Positions 42,785 to 51,049 of a stretch of 64,000 nt of DNA are shown here, piece after piece (position 1 is the first letter of the stretch; every line of letters begins with the position of its first letter). Both the position numbers and the translations under genes were made by a program. Origin of the DNA: Hinthialibacter sp964556895 (GTDB lineage Bacteria; Hinthialibacterota; Hinthialibacteria; Hinthialibacterales; Hinthialibacteraceae). The notes under the pieces were generated by a model, which saw only the letters and a list, made by a program, of their open reading frames with translations, made no database searches and was not told where the DNA came from. The stretch covers positions 25,135 to 89,134 of the forward strand of contig CAZKYC010000007.1 in NCBI GenBank assembly GCA_964556895.1, in the 5' to 3' direction.

Positions 42785-43009
42785 GATGACCTGGAATTGG
42801 GTCAAAAAACGATATTCGTCCTTTCAATAATAGACAATCCAACTCAGGCATGGGTGCAACTCTGTGAGCGCCTGTGCAACAAAGCGGAGCGGCGCCGAAG
42901 CGAGCAGAGTTGTACTCATGCCAAATATAACGAAAAAAAATCATCCTTGAGATCGTGTCTGGACATTTTAATTCAATTTGGGAGAACGTATCCAAATCCC
43001 GGATGAGCC
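42785..43009 (+). repeat. 226-bp direct repeat, copy B, containing 80-bp repeat copy 6
   Basis: Same orientation as 37313-37539 and nearly identical over its length. The 80-bp palindromic element is at 42845-42922. A few changes are visible, for example TTTGGGAGAACGTATCCAAA against TTTGAGAAAAAGTATCCAAT. Confidence 0.92.
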
Positions 43010-43256
43010 GTAGTTCTATTCAATAAATGTATACTTTTTCTTGACTTTAACTTAAAAAAGATTGAACATTACATGAAGATAAGACGAGTTTTGGCAACTG
43101 AATCCCGATAATTTCTGTCGGAATACTTTCATCTTTAGGCCTTATACAACTTTCCCATAACTCAGATAGTCATGAAGCCATTGTGCATTCGCTTTATACA
43201 GGCTTCATAGTACGGTTTTGCGTTTTCACTATTGCTGATTAGAAGAAATTGATTTT
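43010..43256 (+). promoter_or_regulatory. AT-rich leader of the NRPS gene
   Basis: A candidate promoter has TTGACT near 43042 in an A/T-rich stretch. A hairpin follows, ATGAAGCC (43172-43179) pairing with GGCTTCAT (43201-43208), about 50 nt before the NRPS start. No T-run follows, so it is not an obvious terminator. The role is unknown. Confidence 0.35.
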
Positions 43257-46200
43257 ATGACAAATAAGGCTGATCACCAGCTGACCTCAATTGAAAAACG
43301 AAAACCCTTGGCTGGCCTGCTCAAACAAAAAGCCGCTCAGCCAAAGCGCCATTCGCTTTCGTTCGGACAAAAGGCGCTTTGGTTTTTGTATAAGAACAAC
43401 CCAACCAGCGCCGCGTATAACGCCGCCTATGCGGTTCGTATTTTGTCTGCCGTCGATAGCGGCGTTGTGAGGCAGTCCTTTCAACAACTGGTTGACCGCC
43501 ACGCCATGCTTCGTTCGGTGTATCGAATCGAAGAGGGCGAATTGTTTCAAGAAATCTTGCCGAAACAATCAGTCTCGTTTGAAACAGTCGACCTATCGGG
43601 AACAACGGATGAAGATTTCGACCGGCGGGTAAGAGACTATTACCGCAAGCCGTTTGATTTGGAGCGCGGCCCGGTCGCAAGAATGTGTGTGTTTCGCCGC
43701 AGCGAACTAGAACACATTTTGGTAGTGAACATTCACCATATCGCCTGCGACGACTGGTCGATGGAGATTTTGATGAATGAATTTGGCCAGATATACCCGG
43801 CGCTGCTGAAAGGCGAGAAGGCGAAACTGCCGCCGATTGAGTTTGAGTATTTTGACTTTTTGGATTGGCAGGACCGCCTGGTGAATGACTCGGAAGGCGA
43901 ACGTTTGTGGCAGTATTGGCAGGACACGCTTCAGGGCGAGGTTCCGATATTAAACTTGCCCACTGACCGTTCGCATCCACCGATGCGAACGGTTAATGGA
44001 GGGTCGCTGCGGTTTCAGTTATCGGCTGATTTGACCAAGCGGCTGCATCAATGCGCCAAAGAACAGGGCGCGACGCTTTACATGGCGCTGTTGGCGGCGT
44101 TTCAAGCGCTGTTGTTTCGCTATACCGGCCAAGACGACATTATCGTTGGTTCGCCCACAGCGGGGCGGACGCAGCCCGATTACGCCTCGGTGGTGGGGTA
44201 TTGTGTAAACCCGGTTGCGTTGCGGGCGTCGTTTGACGGAGATCCGGCGTTTACGGATTTTTTGAGCCAGGTTCGGCATACGGTCTTAAACGCGCTGACT
44301 CATCAAGACTATCCCTCGCCGTTGATTGTGGAGCGGTTGCAGCTCAACCGCGACCCAAACCGGACGCCCTTGTTCCAGTCGATGTTTATTCTTCAAAAGC
44401 CTCCCCAGTCGGATGAATATCTGGAACTGTTGACGCCCGGCGAATCGAACGAGAATTGGGGCGGGCTTGATCTTCAGCCGTATGACCTTCCACAAATGGA
44501 AGGCCAGTTTGATTTGACGCTTGAGGTCATTGAGAAAGCCGAACAGCGCGAACACCTGTTTGGCGTGTTTAAGTTTAATACAGACGTGTTTGACCTGAGC
44601 ACGATCCAGCGGATACAGACCCACTACCTGGTCTTGTTGGAGCAAATCGTCGAGAACCCTCATCGGCGAATTTCAGAACTTCGCGTGTTGTCAGACGCTG
44701 AGCGAAACAAAATTCTTATTGATTGGAACGCAACGAAGAAAGAGTATCCATTCCATCAATGCGTTCACAATTGGGTGGAAGAACAAGTTGAAAAGACGCC
44801 CGACGCCGTCGCCGTCGAAGCGCCCCAAGCCGACGGGACGGTCAAGTCGCTGACCTATCGCGAACTCAACCAAAACGCCAACCAACTGGCCCACTATCTG
44901 CGCAGCCTGAATGTGGGGCGTGACGCGCCTGTGGGCATCTGTATCGAGCGCTCGCTTGAGATGGTGATCGGGCTGTTGGGCATCGTGAAAGCGGGTGGGG
45001 CGTATGTTCCATTAGACCCTGATTACCCTAATGACCGCTTGCGTTATATGTTAGAAGACGCCCAGGTCCCGGTCTTGTTGACCCAACAGCGCTTGTTGAA
45101 TGAACACCCCGTATTTTTGAACCTGAAAGCGTCGCCGTTTATCGTTTGCGTCGACCGCGACCTCGAAGCCATTCAGGCCTACCCTGACCAAAACCCACAA
45201 CCCATAACCGGCCCAGAAGATTTGGCCTATATCATTTATACCTCCGGTTCGAGCGGGCGCCCCAAGGGCGTGATGAACATTCACAAGGCGATCTGTAACC
45301 GCTTGTTGTGGATGCAGGACGAATATGGGTTGGATGCCGGCGATTGCGTGCTTCAGAAGACGCCCTTCAGTTTTGATGTCTCGGTGTGGGAGTTTTTCTG
45401 GCCGTTGATGACAGGAGCGCGGCTGGTGATGGCCAAGCCCGAAGGCCATAAAGACAGCGCGTATCTGATCGACTTGATTCGCTCGCGGCGGGTGACGACG
45501 CTGCATTTTGTTCCTTCGATGTTGAAGGCGTTTCTTGAACGCGAAGAGGTGGGGAGCTGTCGCTCGATACGCCGGGTGGTCTGCAGCGGCGAGGCGTTGA
45601 CGCCTGAGATTCAGTCGCGGTTTTTTGAGCGCTTTGATTGCGAGTTGCACAATCTCTATGGCCCGACTGAAGCGGCCATTGATGTGACCTATTGGGAATG
45701 CAAACCAGAACCAAACGCGGTGACGGTGCCGATTGGGCACCCCATCGCCAATACGTCGATTTATATTCTTGACGAACACATGAAGCCGACGCCGATTGGC
45801 GTGAGTGGAGAACTTTTTATCGGCGGCGTTGGCTTGGCGCGCGGGTATTACAACAAAGCCAAGATGACCGAAGAGCGGTTTGTTCCCGACCCGTTTGACC
45901 GGTCGCCCGGCGCTCGGCTCTATCGGACAGGCGACATCGCCCGCTTTCGCGCTGACGGCGTGATTGAATACATTGGCCGCGCTGACTATCAAGAAAAGAT
46001 TCGTGGGTTTCGCATCGAACTCGGCGAAGTCGAGGTCGTGTTAGAACGCCACCCCGATGTGGGCCAGGCGGCGGTCATTTCGCGAGACGACCGCCCCGGC
46101 GGGCGATATATGGCGGCGTATGCAGTCCCCAAAAACGGCGCCAAACTCGACGGCGCAACACTGAAGTGTTTTATTCAGCAGTTTCTGCCTGAGTATATGG

Positions 46201-46364
46201 TTCCGTCGGCGTTTGTGGTAATGGATTCGTTTCCCCTCACCCCCAATGGAAAACTCAACCGGGGGGCGCTGCCCACGCCAGACGACCTGGCGCTGTGTGA
46301 AACCGAAGAGGCGGGCGCGCCAGCGTCAGAAACCGAAGAGATCATTTTATCCGTCTTGCGCTAA
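43257..46364 (+). CDS. Nonribosomal peptide synthetase module, condensation and adenylation domains
   Basis: A 1035-residue protein. The condensation domain (about 33-470) has the catalytic HHxxxDxxS as HHIACDDWS near residue 160. The adenylation domain (about 490-1005) shows all core motifs: LTYREL, YIIYTSGSSGRPKG near 658, FSFDVSVWEFF near 704, LYGPTEAAID near 799, YRTGDIARF, KIRGFRIELGE and PLTPNGKLNRG near 998. Residues at the ten specificity positions read D-V-W-H-V-S-L-I-D-K, the pattern known for serine. The frame stops at the first helix of the carrier domain (EEIILSVLR), so no thiolation site is made and the enzyme is probably inactive on its own. Confidence 0.9.
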   Translation: MTNKADHQLTSIEKRKPLAGLLKQKAAQPKRHSLSFGQKALWFLYKNNPTSAAYNAAYAVRILSAVDSGVVRQSFQQLVDRHAMLRSVYRIEEGELFQEILPKQSVSFETVDLSGTTDEDFDRRVRDYYRKPFDLERGPVARMCVFRRSELEHILVVNIHHIACDDWSMEILMNEFGQIYPALLKGEKAKLPPIEFEYFDFLDWQDRLVNDSEGERLWQYWQDTLQGEVPILNLPTDRSHPPMRTVNGGSLRFQLSADLTKRLHQCAKEQGATLYMALLAAFQALLFRYTGQDDIIVGSPTAGRTQPDYASVVGYCVNPVALRASFDGDPAFTDFLSQVRHTVLNALTHQDYPSPLIVERLQLNRDPNRTPLFQSMFILQKPPQSDEYLELLTPGESNENWGGLDLQPYDLPQMEGQFDLTLEVIEKAEQREHLFGVFKFNTDVFDLSTIQRIQTHYLVLLEQIVENPHRRISELRVLSDAERNKILIDWNATKKEYPFHQCVHNWVEEQVEKTPDAVAVEAPQADGTVKSLTYRELNQNANQLAHYLRSLNVGRDAPVGICIERSLEMVIGLLGIVKAGGAYVPLDPDYPNDRLRYMLEDAQVPVLLTQQRLLNEHPVFLNLKASPFIVCVDRDLEAIQAYPDQNPQPITGPEDLAYIIYTSGSSGRPKGVMNIHKAICNRLLWMQDEYGLDAGDCVLQKTPFSFDVSVWEFFWPLMTGARLVMAKPEGHKDSAYLIDLIRSRRVTTLHFVPSMLKAFLEREEVGSCRSIRRVVCSGEALTPEIQSRFFERFDCELHNLYGPTEAAIDVTYWECKPEPNAVTVPIGHPIANTSIYILDEHMKPTPIGVSGELFIGGVGLARGYYNKAKMTEERFVPDPFDRSPGARLYRTGDIARFRADGVIEYIGRADYQEKIRGFRIELGEVEVVLERHPDVGQAAVISRDDRPGGRYMAAYAVPKNGAKLDGATLKCFIQQFLPEYMVPSAFVVMDSFPLTPNGKLNRGALPTPDDLALCETEEAGAPASETEEIILSVLR

Positions 46365-46498
46365 GTGTTAGAGCGAGACCAGCCGGCTTACGCGACAACT
46401 TTTTTGAGGTCGGGGTATACGCTGGGGTGGGGCCCAACGCTTACCTGCTGCACAACCTGCTGTCGAACCCCGAAGCGGCCAGGCGGCGGGCGCGGTGA
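46365..46498 (+). pseudogene. Degenerate carrier domain fused to a ketosynthase fragment
   Basis: After the TAA at 46362 the same frame continues VLERDQP, as expected for a carrier domain. The frame then shifts by one deleted base to GLRDNFFEVG (from 46385). Instead of the expected phosphopantetheine site, the sequence passes directly into VYAGVGPNAYLLHNLLSNPE, a segment typical of polyketide ketosynthase domains, and stops at 46496-46498. One nonsense change, one frameshift and one internal deletion of roughly 200 residues explain the structure. From there to 46640 nothing is recognised. Confidence 0.7.
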
Positions 46499-46646
46499 AG
46501 ACGGCCCTACTGGAGTGTCCCAATATCCAACGCCGCTTGACTGTCCAATTGGCGAGTTTTTTTATCAAATAGTTTTTGTTCTGCGCTATGCTTGTCCCTG
46601 GGTTGCCCTCAGTTGGTGAAACGTAACGGTATAAAGGGATTCGGTG

Positions 46647-47438
46647 ATGATTAAACCATTCAGCCTAACTTTACTTACACTCACTCTTGGACTCGCATTG
46701 CTTCACCCTCTTTGCGCGTCAGCAATTGAAATCGGCGACGAAGAGGTAAGTGTCACGGTCGATTTTACATACGCGTCTAAATATATGTGGCATGGGTTTG
46801 ATATTTTTGAAAATGACGGCGCTTTTCACCCGTCTGTCGAGTTTGGCTATAAAGAGTTTTATGCGGGCGTGTGGGGCGCGTGGCCTGACTCTAGCGGGTT
46901 TGAAGACCTGACCGAGATCGATTTTTATCTGGGCTATGAGCGCTCATTTTTTACAGAACAGCCATACAGCCTTACGGTCGGGCTGGTATATACCTATTTC
47001 TCGTTTCCCAAAGTCAACAGCGAATCTGACGGACAAGAAATTGCGGTGTCATTGGCGTTTGATCAATTGCTGCCCATTGGCCCGTCCGTTCTGATACCCA
47101 GCTACACGGTATATTACGAGTGGGACGGCCTTCAGGATGAGGCAGCAATCGACAACGGGTTTTATCACGCCTTCGCCTTAAGTTATGACGTGCCCATCCC
47201 GGCGCTGTTGCCTGACCAGCAAGAACAGGCGATTACGCTCATGGCGGATGTCCAGATTGGCGACGGGCCAATAGAGACGGCGCCGGGGCTTCTCTTTTCA
47301 ACCATCGGCGCGTCTACGACATTTGAGTGGAACAATATCTATTTCACGCCAGCGGTGTATTATCAATTTTCGTTTGAAGACTCAGTCAATGATGAAGATG
47401 AACTCTACACGTTAATCAGCGTTGGGTTCGCCTTCTAG
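46647..47438 (+). CDS. Outer-membrane beta-barrel protein, putative porin
   Basis: A 263-residue exported protein. The signal peptide (LTLLTLTLGLALLHPLCASA) precedes amphipathic strands with aromatic belts (VTVDFTYASKYMWHGFDIF, FYLGYERSFFTEQPYSLTVG, LVYTYFSF). It ends in a strand finishing with Phe (ISVGFAF), the outer-membrane assembly signal. The S-x-x-Y-x-W-R/H-G pattern recalls TorF-type putative porins. AAGGG precedes the ATG at 46647; a GTG at 46644 is equally placed. The transported substance is unknown. Confidence 0.75.
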   Translation: MIKPFSLTLLTLTLGLALLHPLCASAIEIGDEEVSVTVDFTYASKYMWHGFDIFENDGAFHPSVEFGYKEFYAGVWGAWPDSSGFEDLTEIDFYLGYERSFFTEQPYSLTVGLVYTYFSFPKVNSESDGQEIAVSLAFDQLLPIGPSVLIPSYTVYYEWDGLQDEAAIDNGFYHAFALSYDVPIPALLPDQQEQAITLMADVQIGDGPIETAPGLLFSTIGASTTFEWNNIYFTPAVYYQFSFEDSVNDEDELYTLISVGFAF

Positions 47439-47489
47439 CCATGCAGCATTTTCTCTCGGTTTGATTTGGGGTTTTCTGAATAACGTGGG

Positions 47490-47580
47490 GATTGAAGGCA
47501 CATAACTGTATCTATCGCTGTTCGCCGCGGCGGATACGGGCGCGCTTACCGCACGCAATTTTGTCAAACGCTCTAACATA
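47490..47580 (+). repeat. Second repeat family, copy 2
   Basis: Matches 59465-59550: TGTATCTATCGCTGT, CGCCGCGGCGGAT, CGGGCGCGCTT and CAAACGCTCTA. It follows the porin gene; nothing else is recognised between 47439 and 47733. Confidence 0.85.
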
Positions 47581-47733
47581 CTCAACAATCAACGTTTTGG
47601 ATAGGAAAAGGCGAGAAATTATTCGCGCTGATAATAGATATGATGACGCCAGCCTAACGCCGCGGTATAGGGTGTTGGCGAAGAATCGTCACACTATAAG
47701 GACTATTCATAGTCGCGTTGCCGCCTTCGTTGG

Positions 47734-49428
47734 CTAACTTCTCTTTTTCTTTTTTTTCGGGCTGGTAAATTTGGGCGCTTCGTTGAATTTCGACAGCTGC
47801 ATCGGTTTTTTCGCCACACGAACTTTCTTTAACTTTTTGAGAATGGCCGCGGGCAAGTCATCGGGCAGGTCAACGGTGCTGTAGGCGTCGTAGATGTGAA
47901 TCCGCCCGATATATTTGCTGTCGATGTCCGCTTCGTTGGCGATGGCGCCCACGATGTTGCCTGGTTTGATCGCGTCGATCTCGCCGACTTCGATGCGAAA
48001 GCGTTCCATGCCTTTTTCGGGGCCGGATGCGCTTCTTCGCTGGTTTCCCTGCTTGGCCTTTCGCGGACGCTCCCGTTCAAATTCCGCTTTGGGGATGGGC
48101 TTGTGTTCAAGCAATAGCGGCGTGTCGCCTTGAACGATTTTGGCCAAGGCGGCGGCGATTTCAATCGCCGGGATGTTGTGTTCTTGTTGGTAGTGTTCAA
48201 CGAGTTGATAGAAAAAGCCGAGTTGGTTGACGGCCAAGGTTTCGGTGATTTTGTCTTTAAACTTCGCGACGCGCTTGTCGTTAATGGTTTCGGTCGAAGG
48301 CAGGTTCATCATCTCAATGCGTTGCTTGGTCGCTTTCTCAATCGAGAACAACATGCGTTTCTCACGCGGCGCGACAAACAAAATCGCTTCGCCGGTACGC
48401 CCCGCCCGCCCGGTTCGGCCAATACGGTGAATATACGCCTCGGTGTCATGGGGAATGTCATAGTTGATGACGTGGCTGATGCGGTCGACGTCTAGCCCGC
48501 GCGCGGCCACATCGGTCGCGACCAGAATATCAAACTTGCCGGATTTCAGCCCATCAATGGTGCGCTCGCGGCGCTTCTGAGGGATGTCGCCATTGAGCGC
48601 GGAGGCGGCGTAGCCCCGCGCTTCGAGTTTCTCGGCGAGTTCTTCAGTGGCGGTTTTGGTGCGCACGAATACGATCATGCCGTCAAAGGCTTCCCCCTCG
48701 AGAATTCGGGTCAACGCGTCGAGTTTATGTAGACCGCTAACCATCCAATAGCGTTGGTTGATGGTGTCGGCGGTTCTGGTTTTGACTTTGATCGTAATTT
48801 CTATGGGGTCGTGCAAGTGTTGTTTGACGATGCGCTGTATGGTGCGCGGCATGGTGGCGGAAAACAGCGCGATCTGGCGGTTTTCGGGCGTCTGTTCGAG
48901 AACCCACTCGACATCGTCAATGAAGCCCATGCGCAGCATTTCGTCTGCTTCATCGAGTACCAGACACGAGAGAGAGTCGAGCGCCAGGGTTTCACGGCGC
49001 ATATGGTCCATCACCCGGCCCGGCGTCCCGACAACAATATGGACGCCGCGCTTGAGCTGACGCAGCTGGATGTTGTAATCCTGTCCGCCATAGATCGGCA
49101 GGATGTGAAAGTTTTTGAGTTTCGCCGCATAACGGTGAAACGCCTCCGCCACCTGAATCGCCAACTCACGGGTCGGAGTCAACACCAACACCTGCGGGCG
49201 CGTGTTTTTAATGTCGATGCGCGACAGTAGAGGCAGCGCGAAGGCGGCGGTTTTTCCTGTACCGGTTTGCGCCTGGCCCAAGACGTCGCGGCCTTGAAGA
49301 ATATAGGGGATGGTCTCGGCCTGGATGGGCGTCGGCGTTTCATAGCCAATATCGTTAAGCGCCTTGAGGACAGGGTCGCTTAATTGTAAATCTTCAAAAT
49401 TGATTTGGGGCGCATCTGGGCTAGACAT
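47734..49428 (-). CDS. deaD: DEAD-box ATP-dependent RNA helicase, DeaD/CsdA type
   Basis: A 564-residue RNA helicase acting in ribosome assembly and mRNA turnover, often induced by cold. Motifs are complete: Q motif (GYETPTPIQAETIP), AQTGTGKT, PTRELAIQ, GTPGRVMDH, VLDEADEML, FSATMPR, VFVRTKTATEEL, ATDVAARGLDV and HRIGRTGRAGR. The C-terminus carries a DbpA-type RNA-binding domain (FRIEVGEIDAIKPGNIVGAIANE) and a basic tail of Lys and Arg. AGGAG lies 8 nt before the ATG. It stands alone. Confidence 0.95.
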   Translation of the reverse strand: MSSPDAPQINFEDLQLSDPVLKALNDIGYETPTPIQAETIPYILQGRDVLGQAQTGTGKTAAFALPLLSRIDIKNTRPQVLVLTPTRELAIQVAEAFHRYAAKLKNFHILPIYGGQDYNIQLRQLKRGVHIVVGTPGRVMDHMRRETLALDSLSCLVLDEADEMLRMGFIDDVEWVLEQTPENRQIALFSATMPRTIQRIVKQHLHDPIEITIKVKTRTADTINQRYWMVSGLHKLDALTRILEGEAFDGMIVFVRTKTATEELAEKLEARGYAASALNGDIPQKRRERTIDGLKSGKFDILVATDVAARGLDVDRISHVINYDIPHDTEAYIHRIGRTGRAGRTGEAILFVAPREKRMLFSIEKATKQRIEMMNLPSTETINDKRVAKFKDKITETLAVNQLGFFYQLVEHYQQEHNIPAIEIAAALAKIVQGDTPLLLEHKPIPKAEFERERPRKAKQGNQRRSASGPEKGMERFRIEVGEIDAIKPGNIVGAIANEADIDSKYIGRIHIYDAYSTVDLPDDLPAAILKKLKKVRVAKKPMQLSKFNEAPKFTSPKKKKKRS

Positions 49429-49545
49429 TCGTACTCCTAGTGAATTTTGCCGGATTGGAATATTCCATCAAACAGATCAGGCAGGTTGTCGCGCATGTTT
49501 GGCGTGAACAACAAAGTATAACCGCATAACGAAATTTATCTAGAA

Positions 49546-49773
49546 GTGTTTTCCTATCCGGTAGTTCCCTGTGACAAAGGCGCCGAAGAGCTGAGGCTGT
49601 TTAAGCGGTATCTCAGCCGTTTAAAAGCCAACCAGCCTGACACCACCGCGATGGACTCGGTCTACGCCGCACTCGGCGAGGTCGATATAGAGCCACTGAT
49701 GAAAGAGATGGCCAAGGCGCTCAATCTGTCAGCGGACGGACATTGGATTGGCATGATTCAAACGCTGATTTGA
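49546..49773 (+). CDS. Small unrecognised open frame, possibly a gene remnant
   Basis: A 75-residue frame starting GTG with no ribosome site. It reads as helical (AEELRLFKRYLSRLKANQP; IEPLMKEMAKALNLSADG) and has codon use like its neighbours, so it may be the 3' end of a degraded gene. No family was recognised. It lies between the divergent deaD gene and the beta-helix pair. Confidence 0.3.
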   Translation: MFSYPVVPCDKGAEELRLFKRYLSRLKANQPDTTAMDSVYAALGEVDIEPLMKEMAKALNLSADGHWIGMIQTLI

Positions 49774-49976
49774 CGAAGTCAATAACAAGGTTGAAATATT
49801 CCAATAGAAGGATCATAAAATGATGGGTGATTCCTAACACCGCCGCAATGTAATGCAAATCCAGGCTTAACAATAATCATCATATTCTAATCTAACTCTT
49901 AAATACAACTAATACTCCTCTCTCATACTTTCATCAATGTTTGGTGGGAAACCTCATCAGCGTGAAAACAAACTTG

Positions 49977-50017
49977 ACCAAATATTTTGGTAAATCCACG
50001 AGGACGCGTTTCTCGTG
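49977..50017 (+). promoter_or_regulatory. Two hairpins in the leader of the beta-helix operon
   Basis: ACCAAATATTTTGGT (49977-49991) and CACGAG / CTCGTG (49997-50017) stand 35 nt before the start codon, which has GTAGGAGGGCGGTATCC as its ribosome site. The preceding 49774-49976 is AT-rich with nothing else recognised. Confidence 0.35.
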
Positions 50018-50051
50018 AAATCTTGATGAACGCAGTAGGAGGGCGGTATCC

Positions 50052-51017
50052 ATGAGTAATTTGTATCGACGTGTTGGATTGATGGCCCTGGGGCTGACAT
50101 TGGCGGTCAGCGGCTTCGCCGCGACGGTAAATGTACAACCAGGCGACGACTTACAGGCGGCAGTCAATCAAGCGGGAGCGGGCGGCGCCGTCATTTTTGC
50201 GCCTGGCGTGTACGATATTCTTCCGGCTGATTTGTCTGCAGGCAATGCAATCGTCCTGAATGAAAACCATATTGGCATCACCTTGCAGGGCGCAGGCTCG
50301 GGGTTCGACCCGGCCAATGCCACAATTTTCAATGGCGACGCTGGCTTCTTAGGAACAGCCATTCGCTTCGAGTTTGCTGAAGACGTTACGGTTGAAGGCT
50401 TCACCTTCTCCAGTTTCTGGAATGCAGCGATTAATGTGAACGACTCGCTCAGCGTCGTGATTCGCGATTGCTGGATGATGGGCAACCAACGCGCCATCAA
50501 CGTGTCGGGCCTGTCAGGTGAATACGACTTTGATACGCCAGATGACTTCTCAAGCATGATCCAGTTTTACAACTGCGCCATGGCCAAAGCCCAAGACTTG
50601 GTCGACATCAACGACTTTAGCGCCGTCTTGTTCATGAACTGCGACGCACGCGACGCGGCCAGCGACATTTTTGAATGTGAAGAAGATTCGATTACGTTAA
50701 TCCGCAACTGCATCATCAACGCGGGCTTCTTGTCTGACGACGTACAGCCGGAAGGCAACGCGTTCGTCGAAATCTTTAACACGGTTTTCTTCGAAGCCGA
50801 CAAACCTGACGGCGCCATTGATGAAATGGACCATGACGGCCTGGCGCTTCTCGACGAAACCGTGATCTACGCGGAAGCCATGTATGTTAACGCCAACTTC
50901 GCAGCGGCGCTCGAAGAGTTTGATTTTCATCTTACGCCCGGCTCGCCTGCGTTGACCGCAGGCAAAGACGAGAACGGCGCCCCGACATTCGCCGGTTCCG
51001 CCGGCCCCGCGCAATAA
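50052..51017 (+). CDS. Secreted right-handed beta-helix protein, paralog 1
   Basis: A 321-residue exported protein. The signal peptide (GLMALGLTLAVSGFAA) is followed by a pectate-lyase-like parallel beta-helix. It begins VNVQPGDDLQAAVNQAGAGG and has coil repeats of the type ITLQGAGSGFDPANATI, VTVEGFTFSSFWNAAI, VVIRDCWMMGNQRAI, VLFMNCDARDA and ITLIRNCIINA. No catalytic pattern of a known lyase is seen. It ends in LTPGSPALTAGKDENGAPTF and AGSAGPA, which recur in the next gene. It may bind or cleave polysaccharide, or act as a surface protein. Confidence 0.75.
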   Translation: MSNLYRRVGLMALGLTLAVSGFAATVNVQPGDDLQAAVNQAGAGGAVIFAPGVYDILPADLSAGNAIVLNENHIGITLQGAGSGFDPANATIFNGDAGFLGTAIRFEFAEDVTVEGFTFSSFWNAAINVNDSLSVVIRDCWMMGNQRAINVSGLSGEYDFDTPDDFSSMIQFYNCAMAKAQDLVDINDFSAVLFMNCDARDAASDIFECEEDSITLIRNCIINAGFLSDDVQPEGNAFVEIFNTVFFEADKPDGAIDEMDHDGLALLDETVIYAEAMYVNANFAAALEEFDFHLTPGSPALTAGKDENGAPTFAGSAGPAQ

Positions 51018-51049
51018 CAAAAACACACAGACAATAAGGAGACTTGCCA

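Noticed and set aside
45051..45992. A 313-codon open frame on the minus strand inside the NRPS gene
   Set aside because: It lies fully antisense to conserved adenylation motifs, has a basic, low-complexity composition typical of shadow frames in this codon usage, and no ribosome site.
46365..46619. An 84-codon frame after the NRPS stop as a separate gene
   Set aside because: Its first codons are the continuation of the broken carrier domain, and the homologous reading changes frame within it.
49997..50017. A riboswitch upstream of the beta-helix genes
   Set aside because: Only two simple hairpins are seen, and no conserved core of a known riboswitch class could be recognised.
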